Shown: positions 36,805 through 45,907 of the stretch, piece by piece
Layout: each line of letters opens with the position of its first letter
Numbering within the stretch: position 1 is the stretch's first letter
From: an uncultured Burkholderiales bacterium
GTDB taxonomy: Bacteria > Pseudomonadota > Gammaproteobacteria > Burkholderiales > Burkholderiaceae_C
Reading direction: 5' to 3'
Assembly: GCA_943908475.1 (NCBI GenBank)
Contig: CALTTG010000003.1
Coordinates: forward strand, 1-64,000
DNA: 64,000 bases
The notes under the pieces: generated by a model
What the model was told of the DNA's origin: nothing
Seen by the model: only the letters and a program-made list of their open reading frames with translations
Database searches by the model: none
Position numbers and translations under genes: made by a program

Positions 36805-39204
36805 TCAGTTGCGCACGGGCTTGCCGGTGGACAGCATGCCCATGATGCGTTCTTGCGTCTTGGGGTTGTCCAGCAGCGAGCAGAAGTGCTTGCGCTCCAG
36901 GGCGTGCAGGTATTCCTCGGTCACCAGGGTGCCGTACTCGACGTCACCGCCGGTCAGCACATCGGCGATGCAGGAGCTGATGTGGTAGTCGTGCTGCGAG
37001 ATGAAACCACCGTCACGCATGTTGATCAGGGACGATTGCAGCGTGGCCTTCACGTTGCGACCGGCCACCGGGAACAGGCGCTTGGCCGGTGCACGATAGC
37101 CCGACTCGAACATGGCCTTGACCTGGGCGATGGCCACGTACAGGACTTCGTCCTTGTTGGGCACGATCACGTCGCTGTCCAGCAGATAGCCGAACTTGCG
37201 AGCCTCGACGGCCGAGGTGGCCACCTTGGCCATGGCCGCGGCTTGGAAGCCTTCCTTGACGAAGCCGATCAGGTCGCCACCGATCTGGCCGGAGATGCCC
37301 TTGGAGGGTTCCAGCAACTCGGCTGCACGGCGGGCCAGGTAAGCCAGGCCACCACCGCCAGGGATCAGGCCCACGCCCACTTCGACCAGGCCGACGTAGG
37401 TTTCCATGGTGGCCACACGCTTGGCCGCGTGCACGGCCAGCTCGCAGCCGCCGCCCAGGGCCAGACCGTGCATGGCAGCGACGGTCGGCACGTTGGAATA
37501 GCGCAGCGAGAGCATGAAGTCCTGCAGTTGCTTCTCGAACGGGGCAATGGCCTTGCCACCGCCGCTCATGAAGGCAGGCATCATGGATTGCAGGTCAGCA
37601 CCGGCCGAGAACGGACCGTCTTGCGACCAGATCACCAGGCCCTTGTAGCTGGCTTCGGCCAGCTCCAGGCCCTTGGCCAGACCCGAGGTGACTTCGGCCG
37701 AGATGGTGTGCATCTTGGACTTGATCGAGGCGATGACCACTTCGTCGTCCAGGGTCCACAGGCGGATGGCGGCGTCCTCGAACAGGGTCTTGCCAGCGGT
37801 GGCAGCCGACACGGCACCGGAACCAGCCACGTCTTCGCGGAAGTGCTGACGCTGGTAGACCGGCAGGTTGCGTTGCGGCACGTAGGTCTTCTTGGCAGGG
37901 CTCCACGAACCTTCGGGCGTGTGGACGCCATCGCGACCGTCGAACACCCAGGCGGGCAGCGGCGCATTGCAGATGGCCTTGCCCGCGTCGATGTCGGCCT
38001 TCACCCATTCAGCCACTTGCTTCCAGCCGGCTTCTTGCCAGAGCTCGAAGGGGCCGTTCTTCATGCCGTAGCCCCAGCGCAGGGCCAGGTCCACGTCGCG
38101 GCAGGTGTCGGCAATGCCTTCGACCGTCACGGCAGCGTAGTGGAAGGCGTTGCGCAGCATGGCCCAGATGAACTGGGCTTGGGGGTTGCTCGACTCACGC
38201 AGCAGCTTGACGCGCTCGGCGGGGGCCTTCTTCAGGATGTCGGTGACGTCCTTGTCGGCCTTGTTGCCGCCAGGGATGTACTCGCCGCTCTTGAGGTCGA
38301 ATTGGAAAATGGCCTTGCCGTCTTTCTTGTAGAAGCCGGCCTTGGTCTTTTGACCAAAGTTGCCCTTGTCGAGCAGGGCCTGCACGTCGGCAGGCATGGC
38401 GAACGCGGCGGCGAACGGATCGTTGGCGCAACCCACTTGCAGGGTCTTGATCACGTGGGCCATGGTGTCGATGCCGACCACGTCACAGGTGCGGTAGGTG
38501 CCCGACGAGGCGCGGCCCATCTTCTTGCCGGTCAGGTCGTCGACCACGTCATAGCCCAGACCGAAGTTCTTGACTTCGATCATGGTCAGCATCAGGCCAG
38601 CGACGCCCACGCGGTTGGCGATGAAGTTGGGGCTGTCTTCGCAGCGAACCACGCCCTTGCCCACGGCGGTGGTGACGAAGGCTTCGAGCTGGTCGACCAC
38701 GGTGGCGTTGGTGTACTGGGTCGGGATCAGCTCGACCAGGTACATGTAGCGCGGGGGGTTGAAGAAGTGAATGCCCAGGAAGCGCGAACGCAGCTGTTCG
38801 GGCAGCACATTGGCCATGGCCGTGATGGACAGGCCCGAGGTGTTGGTGGCCAGGATCGCGGTGTCGTTCACGAAGGGAGCGATCTTCTTGTACAGATCTT
38901 CCTTCCAGTCCAGGCGCTCTGCAATCGCTTCAATGATCAGGTCGCAACCACGCAGCTCTTCGAGGTGCTCTTCGTAGTTGGCTTGCTGGATCAGGGCGGC
39001 GTCTTCCACCACGCCCAGGGGCGACGGCTTGAGCTTCTTCAGACCTTCAACGGCCTTGGTGACGATGCCATTCTTGGGGCCTTCTTTGGCCGGCAGGTCG
39101 AACAGCACGACCGGCACCTTGCAGTTGACCAGATGGGCAGCGATCTGTGCGCCCATCACGCCGGCGCCAAGCACGGCCACCTTGCGGACATTGAAACGAC
39201 TCAT
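36805..39204 (-). CDS. FadB/FadN-like 3-hydroxyacyl-CoA dehydrogenase / enoyl-CoA hydratase
   Basis: A 799-residue multifunctional beta-oxidation enzyme with the dehydrogenase domain first. The NAD site VAVLGAGVMGAQIAAHL is at 8-24. The catalytic segment GIHFFNPPRYMYLVELI and the second dehydrogenase domain (EDSPNFIANRVGVAGLM) follow. The hydratase-like domain occupies roughly 465-700, with VAAMHGLALGGGCELAVHA (glutamate kept) and VGVGLIPGGGGL. This order is that of FadN-type proteins rather than E. coli FadB. It shares an operon with the thiolase and, 84 bases upstream, the acyl-CoA dehydrogenase. Confidence 0.92.
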   Translation of the reverse strand: MSRFNVRKVAVLGAGVMGAQIAAHLVNCKVPVVLFDLPAKEGPKNGIVTKAVEGLKKLKPSPLGVVEDAALIQQANYEEHLEELRGCDLIIEAIAERLDWKEDLYKKIAPFVNDTAILATNTSGLSITAMANVLPEQLRSRFLGIHFFNPPRYMYLVELIPTQYTNATVVDQLEAFVTTAVGKGVVRCEDSPNFIANRVGVAGLMLTMIEVKNFGLGYDVVDDLTGKKMGRASSGTYRTCDVVGIDTMAHVIKTLQVGCANDPFAAAFAMPADVQALLDKGNFGQKTKAGFYKKDGKAIFQFDLKSGEYIPGGNKADKDVTDILKKAPAERVKLLRESSNPQAQFIWAMLRNAFHYAAVTVEGIADTCRDVDLALRWGYGMKNGPFELWQEAGWKQVAEWVKADIDAGKAICNAPLPAWVFDGRDGVHTPEGSWSPAKKTYVPQRNLPVYQRQHFREDVAGSGAVSAATAGKTLFEDAAIRLWTLDDEVVIASIKSKMHTISAEVTSGLAKGLELAEASYKGLVIWSQDGPFSAGADLQSMMPAFMSGGGKAIAPFEKQLQDFMLSLRYSNVPTVAAMHGLALGGGCELAVHAAKRVATMETYVGLVEVGVGLIPGGGGLAYLARRAAELLEPSKGISGQIGGDLIGFVKEGFQAAAMAKVATSAVEARKFGYLLDSDVIVPNKDEVLYVAIAQVKAMFESGYRAPAKRLFPVAGRNVKATLQSSLINMRDGGFISQHDYHISSCIADVLTGGDVEYGTLVTEEYLHALERKHFCSLLDNPKTQERIMGMLSTGKPVRN

Positions 39205-39288
39205 GTTCTCTCCTAGCGGAACTCAAAAGTATGGAGATGGAGCAAGAAGGCGGCACAGGGCCGCCTTCCTCAAGGTAAAGCCTGTTGA

Positions 39289-41079
39289 TTAGAACAGGGC
39301 TTCGTCCATTTCCATCAGGGGCTTCAGACCGGCCTTGGCGGTGATCATGGCGGTTTCAACTTCAGGCACCAGCTTGGCGAAGTAGAAACGGGCCGTGGCC
39401 AGCTTGGCCTTGTAGAAGGTGTCGCCGGAGGCTTGCTTGTCCAGAGCGATCTTGGCCGATTGGGCAAAGAAGTAAGCGTAGACCAGGTGGCCGACCACGC
39501 GCAGGTAGTCAACGGCAGCGGCGCCGACTTCGTCGGGGTTCTGCATGCCCTTCATGCCGATTTCCATGGTGAAGGCTTGCACCTTCTGGCCCAGGTCAGC
39601 CAGAGGCTTGGTGAACTCTTGCATGGCTTCGTTGTCGGCGTTGGCCTTGACGAAACGTGCCACCAGCTTGCCGAACTTGGTCAGCTTGGCGCCGCCATCA
39701 CCCAGCACCTTGCGGCCCAACAGGTCCAGCGATTGCACGGTGTTCGTGCCTTCGTAGATCATGTTGATGCGAGCGTCGCGCACGAATTGCTCCATGCCCC
39801 ACTCGTGGATGAAGCCGTGGCCGCCGTACACCTGTTGGCAATGCATGGTCGATTCCCAGGCGTTGTCGGTGATGAAGGCTTTGACGATCGGGGTCAGCAG
39901 GGCCACGATGTCGGCCGATTCCTTGCGGACGGCTTCGTCGGGGTGGTTGTGTTCCTTGTCCAGCTCCACAGCCACGAAGTACACCAGGGCGCGGGCGCCT
40001 TCGGCATACGCACGGGCAGTCAGCAGCATCTTGCGCACATCGGGGTGCACGATGATGGGGTCGGCGGCCAGGTCAGGACGCTTGGCACCCGACAGCGAAC
40101 GCATCTGGATGCGGTCCTTGGCGTAGTTCACGGCGTTTTCGTAGGCCACTTGGGTCAGGCCCAGCGACTGGTTGCCCACGCCCAGGCGGGCGCCGTTCAT
40201 CATCACGAACATGGCAGGCAGACCACGGTGGGGTTGGCCCACCAGGGTGCCCACGGCGTCTTCCAGCACCATTTGGCAGGTGGCGTTGCCGTGGATGCCC
40301 ATCTTGTGTTCCAGGCCGCCGCAGTAGATGCCGTTGCGCGAGCCCAGCGAACCATCAGGGTTCACGTTGTACTTGGGCACCACGAACAGGGAGATGCCCT
40401 TGGAGCCAGCAGGGGCGTCGGGCAGGCGAGCCAGCACCAAGTGGACGATGTTCTCGGCCATGTCGTGTTCGCCGGCCGAGATGAAGATCTTGGCGCCAGT
40501 GATCTTGTAGGTGCCGTCGGCTTGGGGCTCGGCCTTGGTGCGCAGCAGGCCCAGGTCGGTGCCGCAATGGGGTTCGGTCAGGCACATGGTGCCGGTCCAC
40601 TCGCCGCTGGTCAGCTTGGGCAAGTAGGTCTTCTTTTGCTCGTCGGAACCGTGGGCTTCCAGGCAGGCGTGGGCGCCGTGGCTCAGGCCGGGGTACATGG
40701 TCCAGGCCTGGTTGGCCGAGTTCAGCATTTCGTACACGGCCTGGTTGACCAGCATGGGCATGCCTTGGCCGCCCCACTCGGGGTCAGCCGCCAGGGCAGA
40801 CCAGCCGTTTTCGGTGTACTGCTTGTAGGCTTCCTTGAAGCCATCGGGGGTCTTGACTTCGTGGGTGGTCTTGTCCAGCACGCAGCCTTGCACGTCGCCC
40901 ACCAGGTTCAGCGGGGCCAGCACCTTCGATGCGAACTTGCCACCTTCTTCCAGCACGGCGTTCACGGTGTCTGCATCCAGATCCGCGTACTGGGGCATCT
41001 GCTTGAGTTCGTCAACAGCGCCGAGCAGCTCGTGGATCACGAATTGCATGTCGCGCAGGGGTGGGTTGTAAGAAGGCAT
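39289..41079 (-). CDS. Acyl-CoA dehydrogenase (FadE-type, with C-terminal domain)
   Basis: A 596-residue flavoenzyme for the first step of beta-oxidation. It begins MPSYNPPLRDMQFVIHELL. FAD-domain motifs are GTMCLTEPHCGTDLGLL and ISAGEHDMAENIVHLVLARL. The catalytic glutamate lies in MIYEGTNTVQSLDLLGRK, and QVYGGHGFIHEWGMEQ is the other hallmark. About 120 extra C-terminal residues place it in the long (AidB/FadE-like) class. The ATG at 41077-41079 has a GAGGAG site. It heads the operon with the FadB-like and thiolase genes. A paralogue is at 49631. Confidence 0.93.
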   Translation of the reverse strand: MPSYNPPLRDMQFVIHELLGAVDELKQMPQYADLDADTVNAVLEEGGKFASKVLAPLNLVGDVQGCVLDKTTHEVKTPDGFKEAYKQYTENGWSALAADPEWGGQGMPMLVNQAVYEMLNSANQAWTMYPGLSHGAHACLEAHGSDEQKKTYLPKLTSGEWTGTMCLTEPHCGTDLGLLRTKAEPQADGTYKITGAKIFISAGEHDMAENIVHLVLARLPDAPAGSKGISLFVVPKYNVNPDGSLGSRNGIYCGGLEHKMGIHGNATCQMVLEDAVGTLVGQPHRGLPAMFVMMNGARLGVGNQSLGLTQVAYENAVNYAKDRIQMRSLSGAKRPDLAADPIIVHPDVRKMLLTARAYAEGARALVYFVAVELDKEHNHPDEAVRKESADIVALLTPIVKAFITDNAWESTMHCQQVYGGHGFIHEWGMEQFVRDARINMIYEGTNTVQSLDLLGRKVLGDGGAKLTKFGKLVARFVKANADNEAMQEFTKPLADLGQKVQAFTMEIGMKGMQNPDEVGAAAVDYLRVVGHLVYAYFFAQSAKIALDKQASGDTFYKAKLATARFYFAKLVPEVETAMITAKAGLKPLMEMDEALF

Positions 41080-41147
41080 GAGAAAGCTCCTCGGTGAGAA
41101 AGTTCGCGTGCGCCACCATAGGCTCACGCGGCAGAAAGTTCAGGAAT

Positions 41148-41888
41148 CTACGGAAGGGACCAGGAGGGTTGCAAGACCCCTGACTTGTCCGTGCCAGGCA
41201 CGGTGTTTCCAGGTGGGGTCGCGAACGCGGGCACCGCATAAAACTGCAGCACGCGCTCAAACCCCACACGGGCCCGATCCACCGCCCCCGTCGAGCGCAA
41301 GAAGCGCGCGTCGTGGTGCAGCGACAGGATCAGGCCATGGATCTCGAAGAGCATCTGCATCGAATCGGTGTCCGGACGCAGCTGCCCCATGTCAACAGAT
41401 TGGCGGATGGCGCGATCGAGCGCACCGTGCCACAACAAAACCATGCCGGCCAGCGCATCGCGCACGGGGCCGGGTCGATCGTCAAATTCCACCGCACCGC
41501 TGATGTAGATGCAGCCCGAGTCGATTTCAGTGGCGACCTTGGCCACCCAATGCTCGAACAGGGCGCGCAAACGCGGCAGCCCCCGAGGCTGCGCAATGGC
41601 GGGGCGGAAGACCTCGGCTTCAAAGCGCTCGTGGTATTCGCGGATGACCGAGATCTGCAACTCTTCGCGGGAGCCGAAGTGGGCGAACACGCCCGACTTG
41701 CTCATGCCGGTGACTTCCGCCAGAGCCCCCAACGACAGGCCTTCGATGCCCATCTGGGAGGCCAGGCTCAGGGCGGCGTCCAGGATGGTGGCACGGGTCT
41801 GCTGTCCTTTGTGCGCCGCCCCCGCGCGGGAACGCTCACGCCCAGCGTCGACAGCAGGCTTGGCATCGGAAGGGTGGGGCAGGCTCAC
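41148..41888 (-). CDS. TetR-family regulator of the beta-oxidation operon (putative)
   Basis: A 246-residue repressor-type protein with an apparent GTG start at 41886-41888. The N-terminal helix-turn-helix (about 53-72) reads LGALAEVTGMSKSGVFAHFG, and the C-terminal half is an all-helical ligand domain (FEHWVAKVATEIDSGCIYIS). It lies 68 bases upstream of the acyl-CoA dehydrogenase gene on the same strand. A palindrome 20 bases before its start matches the pair upstream of the acyl-CoA dehydrogenase at 49631. Fatty acid or acyl-CoA sensing is inferred from context. Confidence 0.85.
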   Translation of the reverse strand: MSLPHPSDAKPAVDAGRERSRAGAAHKGQQTRATILDAALSLASQMGIEGLSLGALAEVTGMSKSGVFAHFGSREELQISVIREYHERFEAEVFRPAIAQPRGLPRLRALFEHWVAKVATEIDSGCIYISGAVEFDDRPGPVRDALAGMVLLWHGALDRAIRQSVDMGQLRPDTDSMQMLFEIHGLILSLHHDARFLRSTGAVDRARVGFERVLQFYAVPAFATPPGNTVPGTDKSGVLQPSWSLP

Positions 41889-41907
41889 GGCAGGCGTTTG
41901 AAATAAA

Positions 41908-41921
41908 ACGAACGGTCGTGC
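41908..41921 (-). promoter_or_regulatory. Putative TetR operator (autoregulatory site)
   Basis: ACGAACGGTCGTGC matches the second of the two tandem palindromes at 49531-49546 (TCGAACGATCGTGCGA) in nearly every position. It lies 20 bases before the TetR start codon. Autoregulation is inferred. Confidence 0.55.
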
Positions 41922-42212
41922 TATTTTGCAGAAAAGTAAGGCGTCTGTGTGAAGGTCAACCGACTTTTTTGCATGTTTATCAGGTTTTTTCGTGTGAAGT
42001 TCTGCGCGAATTGACCCCAGACCTCGGCAAACGATGAACGACACCAGGGGCAAACCCTGGTCATCTGGCCCCAGGCACCGGAGACGTCCGATGATCCGTC
42101 GGCGAGGGATGACACCATGGTTGAGAAAGTCACACAAGCCCGCTATCTTGTGAAGCAGGAATGGCCTGTGAAGGCGCACGGTTTGGGTGAGGTCTCTTGT
42201 CTCGGAGGCGTG

Positions 42213-42773
42213 ATGGACGTGCTGCAGCTTGACGTGTCGGGCCGTCCGCAGGCTTGGCTGTCGGTCAAGGATGCGGCGGTGCTTTATGCCAATGACGGGG
42301 TCGCGTGGACCCTGGGCGAGCCCTTTGTGGTGCTGCGCGGCGGCATCCAGCGGGGCACCGGCCTGCAGTCGCGGCTGGCCCTTCACCCCATCGTGGCGGC
42401 GCGTGGGGCCATGCCCACCCGGGCCTGGCGCAGCGAACCGTCGCTGTCCAACCCCAAGCTGTTCGCGCGAGACCGGCAGTTGTGTGCGTACTGCGGGCAA
42501 CGATTCCACCTCGATGACCTGACACGTGAACACATCGTGCCCACCTCGCGCGGCGGGGTGGACAGCTGGAAGAACTGCATCACGGCCTGCCGAAACTGCA
42601 ACGGCCGCAAAGGCAATCGCACGCTGCAGGAGCTGGGCTGGCAGTTGCATTACCTGCCCTACACCCCCAGCGTTCACGAAGACATGATCTTGCGGGGCCG
42701 ACGCATCTTGGCCGACCAGATGGAGTTCTTGCTGGCCAGCGTGCCCGCGCACAGTCGCCTGCGCGACGACTGA
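42213..42773 (+). CDS. HNH endonuclease-family protein
   Basis: A 186-residue protein with a C-terminal HNH domain. The zinc-knuckle pair is CAYC (91-94) and CRNC (126-129), and the metal/catalytic residues are His107 in TREHIVPTSRGG and Asn121 in SWKNCITAC. The N-terminal 80 residues (MDVLQLDVSGRPQAWLSVKD) are a conserved domain with no known role. A GGAGG precedes the ATG at 42213; a longer form starting at 42117 also has a ribosome site. This is a widely conserved chromosomal type; there is no sign of phage or restriction partners. Its DNA target is unknown. Confidence 0.85.
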   Translation: MDVLQLDVSGRPQAWLSVKDAAVLYANDGVAWTLGEPFVVLRGGIQRGTGLQSRLALHPIVAARGAMPTRAWRSEPSLSNPKLFARDRQLCAYCGQRFHLDDLTREHIVPTSRGGVDSWKNCITACRNCNGRKGNRTLQELGWQLHYLPYTPSVHEDMILRGRRILADQMEFLLASVPAHSRLRDD

Positions 42774-42817
42774 ATCGCACCCATCGCCCAAATCGCTCCG
42801 CCATGCGCCCGGCCATG

Positions 42818-42842
42818 AAAAAAGCCCGGCCGAGGCCGGGCT
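42818..42842 (-). terminator. Terminator of the di-haem propeller gene
   Basis: AGCCCGGCC (42823-42831) and GGCCGGGCT (42834-42842) form a tight stem. The A run on its left is the T tract for minus-strand transcription. It can also serve the convergent HNH gene. Confidence 0.8.
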
Positions 42843-42863
42843 GGGTGTGGGGGCAGCGCCCAA

Positions 42864-45725
42864 TCAGCTGTCGTGGGCGATGCGCTTGCCGGAGCCCGGC
42901 GGTGTGCAGGTGTAGGTCACTTCCTGACCAGCCGTGCGGGCCAGGCCACGCAAGGTGGCGTCAGTGCGTGCGCTGCCGTCGGCTCCCATGAAGTTGCCGC
43001 TGGCGAGGTCGAGCACGAAACCACGACGCACACCGGCCTCCACCACCGAGGCGACCAGGTCACATTCGGTGACGTTGCCACCCGCTTCCTTCGACACGAA
43101 GGCCGCCTTGGCGCGGGCGATCAGCAGGTCGATGCGGGGGTTGACCTGGGTGGCATTGCTGTTGGTGAGGGTGATCTGCTGGCCCACGATGGGCGCAAAG
43201 TCGTTGTCGAACGCGAGCATGAACTGCTCGAGGTCGGCACGGATTTTCACGCCCGTCGAGCCGGAAGGGAACCCGGCGCCGACTTGGTTGCGGAACACGA
43301 TGGCATGGAAGAAGCGGAAGATGGTGTCCACCGCGCCGTCATGGGTGAAGCCGTAACCGCGGACCTGATCGCCCATGGGGCCGGTGCCCGCGATGTCAAA
43401 AAATGGCATGGCAGGGGCACCGAACATGCCCACGCGGTTGTACAGGTTGCGCAGGTGCGCCACCTTGACCGTCTGGGGCAGCCCCTCGAAAGTGCGCAAG
43501 CCCGAGGTGCCGTAGTAGCCCTTGGCGGGGTCAACCGTGTGGCAGCCGTTGCAGTTCTGCGAGGTCTGGAACGTGGCCGTGTTGATCAACTTCACACCGT
43601 CCGAGGGACGATCGCCGAAGTAGAAATCCTTGCCTCGTTGCTGAGCAGGGGTCAGCGAGTTGTCGAGCGCGCGAACCGGGTTGGGCGGCAGGTAGGTGTT
43701 GAGTTGGTAATCGGCAAACTTCTGCATGTCCTCCTTGGACATGACTTCCTTGGCGCCAATCAAACCCTCAAACGCAGGTGCGAAGTTCAGGAACGACACA
43801 TTGGCATCGAAAAGGTCATTCCCATAGACGCCAGTGGCCCGGTCGCCCCGCCAATGCATGGCGCCCCCATTGCGCATGCCCTTGAGGGTCTGCGTCATCA
43901 TGGGGCCCTTCATGGGATGGAAGGTGTTGGGGTTGTCGTCGCCGTTGATCTTGCTCTTGACGCCGAAGATCAGTTTGGCAATGGGGAACTGGGTCGAGTC
44001 GGTGAACTTGCCAGGGATCGCCGCCGACGTGACCTCGTCGTCCGGGTTGCCCAAGTCCCATGCCGTGGCATCTTCGTCACCAAAGATGTGGCACGACGCG
44101 CAAGACGCTTCGCCATTGGCGGAGGTTTTGTAGGCGTCATACAGGAACGGACGTCCCGCCACGATGTGGGCCGGCTCGGGGTTCTTCATCGCCACCGACG
44201 CCGATTCGGCCTTGGTGGTCAAGTTGATCACTTTGACCGCGTTGTCAAAGCGCGTGAGCACATACATCTGGCCCTTGTCTTCGTCGAGCACGACCCCGGC
44301 TGGCCCACCCAGCCCGCTGAGCTGGATGTAGTTGGCGCTGGCGGTGCGGGGGTTGAAGCTGTCGTTCTCGATGTCGGCCGTGTTGAACACGCCAATCTTG
44401 CGGGAACCATAGGCCGTCACGTAGAGCTTGCGGCCATCTTTGGACACCGCCATCTCCAAAGGCATGGACAGGCTGTGCTCTTTGGTGGTGGGGTCAAACG
44501 CCGGGTCGTGGGCCAACTTGCTGTAGTCGATGTGCTTGTTCAAGTGGCGAGGCTGCACATTGCCATTGGCGATCACGGTGACGCGGGCCAGCGCGAGCTT
44601 GCCTTGCACGGTGGTTTTGCCAAACTTGCCAGGCCCCTCAAAACGCACCATGTTGTTGACGTCGAAGTTCGTCACGTACAGGGCGCCCGTCACCGGGTTG
44701 GTCGCCATGTTGAACAAGGTGTTGCCCACCGAGGCGAACGAGGTTTTCTCGGTCAGCGCATTGGCGTCGACCGCGAACACGTCCTTGTCGGGCAGGGTGA
44801 AGGGGATGGCCTTGCTCCAGTCACGGCCCAGCTCGTCTTCCCAGCGCTTGCTGGTCTTGTTGTACTTGACGATCAGGCCCGTCTCTGGGGCTTCTTTGCC
44901 TTGGGCGTTGGTGCCAGGGCCGGGCAGACCACCGGGGTAGCTCACCCACTTGACCAGGCACTTTTTGGTGGTGTTGAAACCGTCACACACCACTTGCTCG
45001 TCCACCGTGGCCGTCTGGTTGCCCGATTTGAACGAGGCCACATACAGGGTGTTCTTGTCGGGGCTGACCGCCAGTGCGCGGGGGGTGTCCGAGAAGAAGT
45101 TCATGATCTTCTTGGGCACACCGCCCAGGGCGCTGCCCAGGCTGGAGGGGTCGAACACCCACACATCCGAACGGCCAACGCTGGGGGTCGTCAGCTTGGG
45201 GTCGCCCGCGCCGGGCACACCCGCCAGCGACGGATGGGTCAGGTGCTGCCCCCGGTGGGCGGTGGTGATGAAGGCCTTGGCGGGCGAGCCGGCAAACACG
45301 ATGTCCCGGGGTTCGTCGCCCACCAGCAGCGTGCGGACCACGCGGGGCGTGCCTTCAAGGCTGACGATGCTCACCGAGTCCGACAGGTGGTTGACCACCC
45401 AGACTTCTTTGTCGGAGCGAACCGCGACGGCCACGGGCTCCATGCCCACGGGCACACGGGTGACCAACGACAGCGAGCCGCCATTGATGCGGAAAATGTC
45501 GAGGGTGTTGTTGGGCGTGTTGGTGGCAAACAGCAGGGTGCCGTCGGCCGACTTGGCCAGCGGGCGCACCTGGCCGCTTTCGAAGGTGTAGTACGACGGC
45601 GATGCGGCCACCGCGGTGTGCAGGGCCGACTGCGCGAACACGACCGGAACGGCCAGCGCGACCGCCTGGACCGCGGTCCGCAACACGCCAAAGGCGCGCT
45701 GACCGTGTGAGGTGGGCTTGAACAT
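42864..45725 (-). CDS. Exported di-haem c-type cytochrome with beta-propeller domain
   Basis: A 953-residue secreted or periplasmic protein. The signal peptide ends about AVAAS (near 41). Residues 50-520 carry YVTN/LVIVD-type beta-propeller strands (GTLLFATNTPNNTLDIFRIN, KLYVTAYGSRKIGVFNTADI). Residues 535-860 hold two haem c attachment motifs, CASCH (542-546) and CNGCH (725-729). This resembles the di-haem cytochrome c peroxidase/MauG superfamily fused to a propeller. Possible roles are oxidation of an extracellular substrate or protein maturation; none is proven. The ribosome site is AGGAGA. Upstream is a direct repeat and a TetR gene. Confidence 0.85.
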   Translation of the reverse strand: MFKPTSHGQRAFGVLRTAVQAVALAVPVVFAQSALHTAVAASPSYYTFESGQVRPLAKSADGTLLFATNTPNNTLDIFRINGGSLSLVTRVPVGMEPVAVAVRSDKEVWVVNHLSDSVSIVSLEGTPRVVRTLLVGDEPRDIVFAGSPAKAFITTAHRGQHLTHPSLAGVPGAGDPKLTTPSVGRSDVWVFDPSSLGSALGGVPKKIMNFFSDTPRALAVSPDKNTLYVASFKSGNQTATVDEQVVCDGFNTTKKCLVKWVSYPGGLPGPGTNAQGKEAPETGLIVKYNKTSKRWEDELGRDWSKAIPFTLPDKDVFAVDANALTEKTSFASVGNTLFNMATNPVTGALYVTNFDVNNMVRFEGPGKFGKTTVQGKLALARVTVIANGNVQPRHLNKHIDYSKLAHDPAFDPTTKEHSLSMPLEMAVSKDGRKLYVTAYGSRKIGVFNTADIENDSFNPRTASANYIQLSGLGGPAGVVLDEDKGQMYVLTRFDNAVKVINLTTKAESASVAMKNPEPAHIVAGRPFLYDAYKTSANGEASCASCHIFGDEDATAWDLGNPDDEVTSAAIPGKFTDSTQFPIAKLIFGVKSKINGDDNPNTFHPMKGPMMTQTLKGMRNGGAMHWRGDRATGVYGNDLFDANVSFLNFAPAFEGLIGAKEVMSKEDMQKFADYQLNTYLPPNPVRALDNSLTPAQQRGKDFYFGDRPSDGVKLINTATFQTSQNCNGCHTVDPAKGYYGTSGLRTFEGLPQTVKVAHLRNLYNRVGMFGAPAMPFFDIAGTGPMGDQVRGYGFTHDGAVDTIFRFFHAIVFRNQVGAGFPSGSTGVKIRADLEQFMLAFDNDFAPIVGQQITLTNSNATQVNPRIDLLIARAKAAFVSKEAGGNVTECDLVASVVEAGVRRGFVLDLASGNFMGADGSARTDATLRGLARTAGQEVTYTCTPPGSGKRIAHDS

Positions 45726-45756
45726 GGGGGAGGTCTCCTGGGCCGGGGGCCCACTT

Positions 45757-45779
45757 AGTCAACTTTTGTACAGTCAACT
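45757..45779 (-). promoter_or_regulatory. Direct repeat AGTCAACT, possible operator of the cytochrome gene
   Basis: AGTCAACT occurs at 45757-45764 and again at 45772-45779, a 15-base period, 32 bases before the start of the di-haem protein. On the coding strand it reads as two AGTTGACT boxes separated by GTACAAA. It could be a TetR binding site or contain a -35 element. The 130 bases beyond it, up to the TetR gene, contain nothing recognisable. Confidence 0.5.
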
Positions 45780-45907
45780 CTAAAGACACCCTCCCGAGGG
45801 CGTCAGCGGGGATCCCTCCGATCACCCGTCATGGGTTCTGCCCGATCACCTGTTCACGGGGGTCATATTCAGACACCTGCCGCGCGGCCTGCCGTGGTTA
45901 ACCCCAA

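Noticed and set aside
36853..39216. 787-codon plus-strand frame opposite the FadB-like gene
   Set aside because: Antisense shadow produced by strong third-position bias; no recognisable protein features.
42213..42773. HNH protein considered as part of a phage, restriction or CRISPR system
   Set aside because: No methylase, integrase, repeats or phage genes flank it, and the N-terminal domain is that of a common chromosomal family.
42873..45710. 945-codon plus-strand frame opposite the di-haem gene
   Set aside because: It is an antisense shadow of a GC-rich gene; the product is Arg/His/Gly-rich with no domain, while the minus strand has a signal peptide and two haem motifs.
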